5,505 nt of DNA from an uncultured bacterium (GTDB lineage Bacteria > Bdellovibrionota_C > UBA2361 > SZUA-149 > CALKYB01). The DNA lies in contig CALKYB010000043.1 in NCBI GenBank assembly GCA_938003565.1, forward strand, positions 1 to 5,505. Direction: 5' to 3'. Below the pieces are notes generated by a model that made no database searches, was not told the DNA's origin, and saw nothing but the letters and a program-made list of their open reading frames with translations. Of this stretch, positions 1 to 5,425 are shown one piece after another (the first letter of the stretch is position 1; each line of letters starts with the position of its first letter). The position numbers and the translations under genes are program-made.

Positions 1-191
1 GAAGCCTCGTTACTCAAATCGACTCCCTTCTTAACAGCTAAGTAACCCGCAGCTCTATAGAGAAGTCCGGAGTTTAAGTGAAGAAAACCTCGTCTGCGAG
101 CGAGTTCATAAGAGACAGAGGACTTCCCAGAAGAAGCTGGGCCATCAATAGTAATGACTTTCTCATTGGTTCCTAAATCAGAAGTAGTCAT
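1..191 (-). CDS. cmk: Cytidylate kinase, N-terminal part (cut by the window edge)
   Basis: Cytidylate kinase phosphorylates CMP/dCMP with ATP in the cytoplasm. Only about 63 residues are present; the gene continues past base 1. The sequence shows a beta strand (VITIDGP), then the P-loop GPASSGKSS at residues 17-25, then HLNSGLLYR at 38-46, which matches the family's LDTGAxYR nucleotide-binding segment. In this copy the usual Asp of that segment is Asn40. The ATG at 191-189 overlaps the aroA stop as ATGA, and there is no clear Shine-Dalgarno, so translation is probably coupled to aroA. About ten residues precede the first strand, which is normal. aroA-cmk linkage is common, often followed by rpsA; rpsA is not visible here. 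Identification is firm from the P-loop plus the second motif, but the C-terminal two thirds cannot be judged. Confidence 0.9.
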   Translation of the reverse strand, partial: MTTSDLGTNEKVITIDGPASSGKSSVSYELARRRGFLHLNSGLLYRAAGYLAVKKGVDLSNEA

Positions 192-1576
192 GAAATGACC
201 GATTTTAAACACCCCTCAAACTCTGGGAATGATGTTTCTACTACCTCGCGATCCAAAACCTTAGGCTGGTAGGAGTCGTCCCTTGCAACATTAACGATCA
301 TATCTAAAACCGAGGCTGACATTTCAATTCTATGGTCATGAGTGCCCTGCCATGACGAGTCTGAGAAAACAGACTTCACTGGGTCAACCCCCAAGCCTTC
401 AATATCCAGTCCATCCTCAAACTCCTCGACCGCCACTCCCACTGCACGAAGTAGGTTAGAAACGGCTTGTAGTCGATCCGTTTCTTTAACCCGCAACTCC
501 TTAGCACCACGAATTCGGCAGCTACCAGAAGCAAACGAAGCTGCGACTGCCAAAATTGGTATTTCATCTATAGCTTCAACGACATCACTCTCTTCAATTT
601 CAACATTGCTAAGTTCGCTATACTTCACAACCAAGTCAGCTACAGCTTCCCCACCAGAGTCTCGTTCATTACGACACTCAATGGAGGCTCCCATTCGTTT
701 CAAAATATTAAGTAGTCCAATCCTCGACGGATTCACACCACAGTTTTCAATCGTAACTTCAGAACCCGGCACAAGCAAAGCTGCGACAATTAGAAAAGCG
801 GCGGATGAAAAATCACCTGGAACTGTGAAATCCTTCAGAGGACTAAGGGGATTATTTAATTCTTCAACCACAACCCTCCAGGCAGATGAACCAGAAGCTT
901 CCACCCCAGAGCTAGTAATACCAACCCCCATCGCACTCAACATTCTCTCAGTATGATCTCGAGAACAACACGGTTCAACCACCGAACAATCACCCTTAGC
1001 TGCAAGTGAGGCTAAAATTATCGCACTCTTAACTTGAGCTGACGCTACTGGCGAACGGTAGTCAATTCCCTCTAACTCCCCTCCCTCAATTTCTAAAGGC
1101 AGAGTATCAGCGGAAAACTTAGCACCCATCAACTCTAAGGGCTCTCGAACACGAGCGAATGGTCTTTTGCGAAGACTCCTATCGCCATCCAAACTAGTCT
1201 CAAAAGAACAAGTAGCTAGAATTCCGCAAAGCAGCCTAGCTGTAGTTCCAGAATTACCACAGTATATTGGCTTTGTAGGTTTGGAAAAATTACCTAAACC
1301 AGGACTTTCAATAGTCACCTGGCAATAACCATCATCGGATCCAATTTCAGTCCATTCGATGCCTTCGCTTTGCGCCCTAGATACAGACGCGGCCGGACCT
1401 CTAAATTTTATTCTAGCCCCTAACTGAGAAACTGCCCTGAGAGAGGCGAGATTGTCACGCCCCGGTTTAAAAACCGAAACAGTGCTCAAGCCCTTGGCCA
1501 AAGCTGAAAATAAAAATCCTCGATGTCCAAGGGATTTATCAGAAGGCACTGAAACTGCACCTCGTAAAATAGCCAT
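188..1576 (-). CDS. aroA: 3-phosphoshikimate 1-carboxyvinyltransferase (EPSP synthase)
   Basis: This cytoplasmic enzyme condenses shikimate-3-phosphate with phosphoenolpyruvate, the sixth step of the shikimate pathway. It has 462 residues, slightly longer than the usual 425-450; the extra length lies around residues 65-100, before the PEP-binding loop. Motifs in order: PSDKSLGHR (11-19, with K14, S15 and R19 kept), GNSGTTAR (107-114), GDRSLRKRP (131-139), SAQVKSA (179-185), SRDHTERML (205-213), PGDFSSAAF (253-261), DEIPILAV (337-344, D337 being the likely catalytic Asp), RVKETDRL (362-369, with E365) and HDHR (413-416). The RDHTE and SAQVK motifs resemble the class II (CP4/Bacillus-like) enzymes rather than the E. 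coli type. The ATG shares one base with the pheA stop (TGATG) and has a GGAG eight bases upstream inside pheA. Unlike pseudomonads, no TyrA domain is fused at the N-terminus. Confidence 0.97.
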   Translation of the reverse strand: MAILRGAVSVPSDKSLGHRGFLFSALAKGLSTVSVFKPGRDNLASLRAVSQLGARIKFRGPAASVSRAQSEGIEWTEIGSDDGYCQVTIESPGLGNFSKPTKPIYCGNSGTTARLLCGILATCSFETSLDGDRSLRKRPFARVREPLELMGAKFSADTLPLEIEGGELEGIDYRSPVASAQVKSAIILASLAAKGDCSVVEPCCSRDHTERMLSAMGVGITSSGVEASGSSAWRVVVEELNNPLSPLKDFTVPGDFSSAAFLIVAALLVPGSEVTIENCGVNPSRIGLLNILKRMGASIECRNERDSGGEAVADLVVKYSELSNVEIEESDVVEAIDEIPILAVAASFASGSCRIRGAKELRVKETDRLQAVSNLLRAVGVAVEEFEDGLDIEGLGVDPVKSVFSDSSWQGTHDHRIEMSASVLDMIVNVARDDSYQPKVLDREVVETSFPEFEGCLKSVIS

Positions 1577-2688
1577 CAGAAGGACTCCATCTCCACAGCT
1601 TTCGGGTAACTACCAAGAACTTTCACAAAAGAACCGGCCCCCCGCAATTCATCCAAGGCACTAGCAATATTCGTGTCTAGTTTATTACCAGCTAAGTCGA
1701 TATAAAAATATGGATGTCCTGCCAATCCAAACATCTCATGCTCTCTCTCGAGACGTTTAGACTCAATCTTCAAAAGATTAACTTTCCGGTCTGCAAAAAA
1801 TTGCAATACTTCATGCAAAGCTCCCGCTTTTTCTGGAACACTGCAAAGCAGTGAAGTTTTGTCATTACTGGTCGGCTTCGCGGCCTTCTTCCCAACCACA
1901 ACAAATCGAGACTCTCCTCCCGACAAACTCTCAATTTCCTCCACCAGCAAACCTAAAGCCTCATCTGCGCCAGCCTCAGCTGGTCCGATGAGAGCTACCG
2001 ATTTATCATTTCTAACAACTTCGTAAGCCTCTTCTCTACTTTTTAAAAGTTCTCGCTTCACCCCAGGCAAAAACTTGTCAAGCCAGGCCTCTGCTTCTAC
2101 AAAGCCACTAGCATCGCCTAAAATGGTCTTCACTGAGTTTCGATTTTCCGCGTTGGAGAGCAAACATAAGTTTTGCTGTAACTTTACTTCAGCAACTATC
2201 ACCAAAGAATCAGCTTCAAGGTCCATAAATGAAGCAACCGTTTTTGAAATCAAACCACCAACACTTGTCTCCATGGGCACTACACCAAAATCGTACTTTC
2301 CATTACTGCAACTAACTAGGAGCTCATCAACATCAACGGTAGTGACAAACTCCACATCAGTTCCAAACTGCCGCAAAGCAGCATGATAAGCACGAGACCA
2401 GCGAGGCCCGGAGTATGCTATGGATAAATGTCCAATCAGTGAGCGAGTGGCGCCTACTATGGAAGAAAAAATATTATCAAGTGTCTCTCGAGGGAAATTT
2501 CCCTCCTTGGCCAAGCCTTGAACCCGCTCTCGTATTTCCTTTTCTCGCGCCGGAGAATAGATATCGATATTGGACTCAGCTTTTGCCTCCTTAACTTTAA
2601 GCACGAGAGATGCTCGACTCTGTAGAAGTTCAACTATTTTCGTATCTATTTCGTCAATCTGCTCACGCAGGTTATCAAGCTTTCCCAT
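1576..2688 (-). CDS. pheA: PheA-like P-protein: chorismate mutase, divergent prephenate dehydratase and ACT domains
   Basis: By family, this bifunctional cytoplasmic enzyme turns chorismate into prephenate and then phenylpyruvate, with phenylalanine feedback through the ACT domain. It has 370 residues, the usual length. The AroQ-type mutase (about 1-86) keeps R8, R25, K36, R48 and E49. The dehydratase-like domain (about 88-266) opens with IAYSGP and keeps the FGVVPME strand and SRF (260-262). The ACT domain (about 276-365) keeps GALH (289-292) and a variant IESKR (308-312), and ends in the typical KVLGSYPKA. Oddly, the dehydratase signatures are largely lost: W97-A100 replaces G-T/S-F/Y-S, T141 replaces the Asn of VPxEN, L174 replaces a conserved His, G191-S194 replaces SHPQ, and Ser260 replaces the catalytic Thr of TRF. 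The start is fixed by an in-frame TAG directly before the ATG; no Shine-Dalgarno is evident. The family assignment is secure, but dehydratase activity is doubtful. Confidence 0.9.
   Translation of the reverse strand: MGKLDNLREQIDEIDTKIVELLQSRASLVLKVKEAKAESNIDIYSPAREKEIRERVQGLAKEGNFPRETLDNIFSSIVGATRSLIGHLSIAYSGPRWSRAYHAALRQFGTDVEFVTTVDVDELLVSCSNGKYDFGVVPMETSVGGLISKTVASFMDLEADSLVIVAEVKLQQNLCLLSNAENRNSVKTILGDASGFVEAEAWLDKFLPGVKRELLKSREEAYEVVRNDKSVALIGPAEAGADEALGLLVEEIESLSGGESRFVVVGKKAAKPTSNDKTSLLCSVPEKAGALHEVLQFFADRKVNLLKIESKRLEREHEMFGLAGHPYFYIDLAGNKLDTNIASALDELRGAGSFVKVLGSYPKAVEMESF
1585..1588 (-). promoter_or_regulatory. Ribosome binding site of aroA inside the pheA 3' end
   Basis: GGAG lies 8 bases before the aroA ATG, within the codons for the last residues of PheA. 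It supports the start at 1576, directly before the first conserved EPSP synthase motifs. Together with the TGATG stop/start overlap it suggests translational coupling of the two genes. Confidence 0.6.
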
Positions 2689-2738
2689 CTAAATGCCAAA
2701 GTTATTAGTTAGAGATATGAGATTCAAAAAATAGAGTC

Positions 2739-3119
2739 CTAGTTAGCCTCGGCAACTGCTGATATTTCAACCAAAGCTCCAAGAGGTAAGTCCTTCACAG
2801 CAATGGTTTGTCGAGCCGGAGGGTTCTCACTATTCACAAACTTTGCGTACTCTTCATTGACGTATGCCCCATCCCCAATATCAGCAAGAAATATGGTGGT
2901 CATCACCACCAAGTCAACTGATGAGCCGGAAGCAGCTAAAACAGCGCTTAGATTATCCAATACTTGCGACAACTGAGCACTAAGTCCATCCTGAAGTTTC
3001 CCAGTTTTTGGGTCTAAACCAATTTGACCCGAACAAAACACCAGAGAGCCGCTTTTTACTGCGGGACTGTATGGTCCAACTGGAGCAGGAGCCCCTGGAA
3101 TTTCCTTTATAGCTTTCAT
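2739..3119 (-). CDS. ridA: RidA family reactive enamine/imine deaminase
   Basis: RidA (YjgF/YER057c/UK114 family) hydrolyses 2-aminoacrylate and related enamines or imines released by PLP enzymes, forming trimers with active sites between subunits. The 126 residues are the standard length. Visible motifs are GPYSPAV (15-21, with Tyr17), FCSGQIGLDP (28-37), the NEEYAKF segment (88-94), PPARQTIAV (100-108, with Arg103 at the position of the carboxylate-binding Arg105 of Salmonella RidA) and LGALVEISAVA (113-123, with Glu118). Keeping the Arg and Glu argues for a true deaminase rather than an Rid family lacking activity. It has a strong Shine-Dalgarno, AGGTGA, 4 bases before the ATG, and a perfect -10 hexamer further upstream. 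It lies 50 bases ahead of pheA with no clear terminator between, so it is probably the first gene of the ridA-pheA-aroA-cmk unit. Confidence 0.95.
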   Translation of the reverse strand: MKAIKEIPGAPAPVGPYSPAVKSGSLVFCSGQIGLDPKTGKLQDGLSAQLSQVLDNLSAVLAASGSSVDLVVMTTIFLADIGDGAYVNEEYAKFVNSENPPARQTIAVKDLPLGALVEISAVAEAN

Positions 3120-3123
3120 CTAT

Positions 3124-3129
3124 TCACCT
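3124..3129 (-). promoter_or_regulatory. Ribosome binding site of ridA
   Basis: AGGTGA sits 4 bases before the ATG at 3119, the best-matched ribosome binding site of the complete genes in this window. It supports that start. Confidence 0.7.
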
Positions 3130-3147
3130 AAAGTATGTTTTTTTCAA

Positions 3148-3160
3148 ATTCTTAAAGAAT
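3148..3160. repeat. 13-base palindrome in the ridA leader
   Basis: ATTCTT-A-AAGAAT is a perfect inverted repeat with a one-base centre, located 29 bases upstream of the ridA ATG and downstream of the predicted -10. Its position would suit an operator or a weak RNA hairpin. In an AT-rich intergenic stretch a 6-base half-site can also arise by chance. Confidence 0.3.
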
Positions 3161-3210
3161 CTGTTCTACGTTAAGAGGTAGAGAAGATCCATCCCGACCC
3201 ATTACCGAGT

Positions 3211-3216
3211 ATTATA
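3211..3216 (-). promoter_or_regulatory. Candidate -10 box of a ridA operon promoter
   Basis: A perfect TATAAT on the minus strand, with a likely transcription start near 3204 and a leader of about 85 bases to ridA. No good -35 hexamer lies 16-18 bases upstream (the sequence there is near ACTGGT), and there is no TGn extended -10. The promoter may need an activator, or may be weak. Its position just after a terminator-like hairpin supports an independent start for the ridA unit. Confidence 0.5.
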
Positions 3217-3243
3217 GTGCTGTTAAGCAAGATACCAGTTACT

Positions 3244-3263
3244 CGAAAAACCTAAAATAGGTT
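3244..3263 (-). terminator. Weak rho-independent terminator of the Omp85 gene
   Basis: On the minus strand, AACCTA-TTT-TAGGTT forms a perfect 6-base-pair stem with a 3-base loop, followed directly by a T run (TTTTT counting the last stem bases). It lies about 30 bases after the Omp85 stop codon. The stem is short and only moderately GC-rich, so read-through into ridA is possible. Confidence 0.5.
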
Positions 3264-3292
3264 CGTAGGTCTGAGGATTCCTGAGGTAGATT

Positions 3293-5110
3293 CTAGTCAG
3301 GCCCAAGCACACTCTCAGTTTGAACCACGTTTGACTTCTCATGACGCAGTCGAGCCCCAAAAGCTTGGCCACTTGTAATTAAAAGCCGGGGTTCAAACTG
3401 ATCACTTCCATCGGGCCCATCCCTGAGTGGAAAGGCGAGATCTATTCTGAGAACACTTCCCCCAGAAGACCTGGGAAAACCAACTCTCAGACCAACTCCA
3501 AAATCGGCATACACCTGATCTTGAAATATTTCTGCAGTAGTTCCGTCCCCGACTCCACCAACGTCAAAAAAGAAAGCACCGCCAAAGTTGACAAGTTGGA
3601 ACACATTCTCAGAAAAGGAAACCCTATCCTCAATCGACAAAACGAAACTCTTGTCACCAAAAAAAGTTCTATTTTCATACCCCCGCAAGCCTCCAGAGGC
3701 ACCCAGTAAAAATTGTCTGTCCTTGTCTAAATCCTCCGAGTAGCGAATCTTTAAGGCACTAGCTATTGTATGCTTTCCAAGATAAAAATCTTTATAGCTA
3801 ACCGCTCCTATAACATTGTAGTACCTTACCCCAAGGTCCAACACAGTGTTATCAAATCCACTAGAGTGTAGTCGTGAGGAGGATGAAAACTCCGACCTAA
3901 GAAATGAATCCTTGGTTAGACGCCAACCTTTAGCTACTCGAGTAAAACCCAATAATGTATCAAATTCTGAGCCAAGAGCTTCAGAGGCAAACTGTAGACG
4001 ACTACTAAATTGTACCCCAAGGTTGAAATCTTCAACTCTCTCAAATCGATCGACATAGTCGGTAGAAATAAAGTCAGGCTCAATAAGAGAATAAGAAAGA
4101 AAGGGACCGCTAAATTCTCGATCAAGAGCTAACAGTTCCGGATCACTACTAACTTCTAAGGGATCCAAATCTACATCCTGAAAATCACCCTCATCCGCTT
4201 CTGAAAAACTATCTTTAGAAAATGCATAGCCCAGAGTGTATCGCTTTATTAGCCGTTCTGGGTCACCCACTGATCGAGTATATCCAGAGGCGAACTCACT
4301 ATGCCTCTGCCTATAAATAAAACTCTCATCCCCACCTTCAAAGAGTCGTCCAACTAAGTCAAAGAAATCCCCCTGCACCTGCCAAGAACTTTCCTCAACA
4401 AGACTTCTAAACGGTCGCCCAATATTAAAAAGCGATCTTCTTCCATCGCTCCTTTCAAAATGACCAAGAACTAAATTGTGATGGCTACCAAAAAGTCGTC
4501 TATCATCCCAAACAAATTCAATTGTCTCCCGACCCTCGTCATCAGCCCAGAGAACTTCAAACCGCTTTCCATATCCAAGCAAATTATTCTCAACCAAAGC
4601 TACAGATCTCCGTTCCGTACCTCCTCCAGTAGAGTAGACAAACTGAGGAAAGAGAGTCCATGTATCCTGAACAGATACGTATAGATCTACCTTATCCCCC
4701 TCAAATCTTGGTGTAATCGAAACCTGTCTCAAATAAGAAACCTGTCTCAAGACCCTCTCACTCTCCGCTACCAAAAAGTCATCGTAAGGGTCCCCTTCTT
4801 TGAGCAACAAATCCCGAAGCACTACTCCTTCACGAGTGTTAGCCTTCAAGTTGTTAATAGCTCGAAAAACTTTGTTATCTTTATTAGACTCAAAGATATC
4901 CTCAACTCTAATATAGATATTTCTAACAACAGCATTGGATTTAGATTTTAGCTCAATTTGATTTCGCTTAACTTCAGCACGAAGCTCTGAAAAACCAGGA
5001 AGAATCAGAGGGAAAAGTACAAGTAGTGCGAGAATTGTATTTATTTTCACCAGCGAGGAAAATCCACTTTTCCAAACAGAACCCCAACTAACTAAAAAGA
5101 GATTATCCAT
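3293..5110 (-). CDS. Omp85 (BamA/TamA) superfamily outer-membrane protein with a single POTRA domain
   Basis: Omp85 proteins are 16-stranded outer-membrane barrels, with periplasmic POTRA domains, that insert or export proteins or lipids; the substrate here is unknown. It has 605 residues: a signal peptide (hydrophobic core about 23-40, possible cleavage after LRA at 43-45), one POTRA domain (about 63-148, including a TREGVVLRDLLLKEGDPYD segment and ending LYVSVQDTW), then a barrel with many alternating strands. LRGYENRTF at 475-483 matches the conserved (V/I)RGY/F barrel-lumen motif and FFDVGG at 514-519 matches the following F-x-D-x-G strand. BamA (five POTRAs, about 800 residues) and TamA (three POTRAs) are therefore unlikely identities. 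The ATG at 5110 gives an unusually long signal-peptide n-region and lacks a Shine-Dalgarno; GTG at 5050 (residue 21) would give a classic MKINTILALL signal peptide. Residues 301-330 form a strongly acidic loop. About 21 residues follow the last strand, ending in GQAF. Confidence 0.88.
   Translation of the reverse strand: MDNLFLVSWGSVWKSGFSSLVKINTILALLVLFPLILPGFSELRAEVKRNQIELKSKSNAVVRNIYIRVEDIFESNKDNKVFRAINNLKANTREGVVLRDLLLKEGDPYDDFLVAESERVLRQVSYLRQVSITPRFEGDKVDLYVSVQDTWTLFPQFVYSTGGGTERRSVALVENNLLGYGKRFEVLWADDEGRETIEFVWDDRRLFGSHHNLVLGHFERSDGRRSLFNIGRPFRSLVEESSWQVQGDFFDLVGRLFEGGDESFIYRQRHSEFASGYTRSVGDPERLIKRYTLGYAFSKDSFSEADEGDFQDVDLDPLEVSSDPELLALDREFSGPFLSYSLIEPDFISTDYVDRFERVEDFNLGVQFSSRLQFASEALGSEFDTLLGFTRVAKGWRLTKDSFLRSEFSSSSRLHSSGFDNTVLDLGVRYYNVIGAVSYKDFYLGKHTIASALKIRYSEDLDKDRQFLLGASGGLRGYENRTFFGDKSFVLSIEDRVSFSENVFQLVNFGGAFFFDVGGVGDGTTAEIFQDQVYADFGVGLRVGFPRSSGGSVLRIDLAFPLRDGPDGSDQFEPRLLITSGQAFGARLRHEKSNVVQTESVLGPD
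4719..4750. repeat. 14-base direct repeat, 18-base period, in the POTRA coding region
   Basis: GAAACCTGTCTCAA occurs twice, at 4719-4732 and 4737-4750 (plus-strand reading). The 18-base period keeps the frame and gives LRQVS-Y-LRQVS at residues 121-131 of the Omp85 protein. The POTRA pattern in this family resembles LRxLGYLRDVxI, so the protein could be normal and the base identity partly chance. Confidence 0.7.
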
Positions 5111-5125
5111 TATTATTCGAGGTCA

Positions 5126-5138
5126 ATTGGTTTCCAAT
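5126..5138. repeat. Small hairpin just upstream of the Omp85 ATG
   Basis: ATTGG-TTT-CCAAT is a perfect 5-base-pair inverted repeat, 15-27 bases before the ATG at 5110. In the transcript it reads ATTGG-AAA-CCAAT. Its position could affect ribosome loading at a start that has no clear Shine-Dalgarno, but the stem is short. Confidence 0.35.
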
Positions 5139-5142
5139 ACTT

Positions 5143-5386
5143 AGGCAAATTTACGGTTTTCCGGTTTAGGAAGGCTATTACAATTAAGATGCTTAGAACA
5201 GCTTAGATTTATTCAAGTAATTTAGGGCAAAACTATAGGCTAGTTCCAACTTTCATAGACTAGAAATACCGCTGAGGAAGAAGGTGGTCCCATAAGATAC
5301 TTAATCTATGTTTAAATATGAATGAGAATCCTATAGCGTTTCTTCAAAACCCCCTTGGCGTCTAAATTAGTGGCAAATCAGGCAAA
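5143..5386 (-). repeat. Four scattered copies of TTTGCC upstream of the Omp85 gene
   Basis: On the minus strand TTTGCC occurs at 5386-5381, 5377-5372, 5231-5226 and 5148-5143. Several copies are followed shortly by TAA (TTTGCCACTAA, TTTGCCCTAA, TTTGCCTAA). A hexamer should appear far less than once on one strand in this length by chance, while I noticed only a few copies in the 5 kb of coding sequence. It may be a regulator or RNA-binding site; no known consensus is recognised. Confidence 0.3.
5191..5207. repeat. Direct repeat GCTTAGA, exactly one helical turn apart
   Basis: GCTTAGA at 5191-5197 and again at 5201-5207, a 10-base period placing both copies on the same DNA face. This is compatible with a tandem regulator site 80-100 bases upstream of the Omp85 start. 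No regulator can be named. Confidence 0.35.
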
Positions 5387-5402
5387 GAAAACGACTTAGC
5401 AC
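5367..5402 (-). CDS. Possible 11-codon leader ORF in front of the Omp85 gene
   Basis: A GTG at 5402 opens MLSRFLCLICH and stops at TAA (5369-5367). GGAGGT at 5413-5408 lies 5 bases before the GTG, the best Shine-Dalgarno match in the window. A candidate promoter would start transcription about 17 bases before the start codon. No family is recognisable and the peptide is tiny, hydrophobic and has two Cys. It may be a translated leader peptide that affects downstream expression, or the purine-rich tract may be chance. Confidence 0.22.
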   Translation of the reverse strand: MLSRFLCLICH

Positions 5403-5425
5403 AAGTTACCTCCCTCTCTGCTCAT

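Noticed and set aside
342..956. A 204-codon open frame on the plus strand, opposite aroA
   Set aside because: It is antisense to a clearly real aroA, is rich in Ser/Thr as expected from reversed codons, shows no recognisable domain and has no supporting context.
2075..2386. A 103-codon open frame on the plus strand, opposite pheA
   Set aside because: Low-complexity Ser/Thr-rich shadow of the pheA reading frame with no family resemblance.
2689..2738. Terminator or promoter between ridA and pheA
   Set aside because: A six-T run occurs on the minus strand but no stable stem precedes it, and no good -35/-10 pair fits in the 50 bases. Co-transcription is simpler.
3487..4684. Several open frames of 60-70 codons on both strands within the Omp85 gene
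   Set aside because: All overlap the Omp85 frame, which has clear POTRA and barrel motifs. None has a ribosome site or recognisable product.
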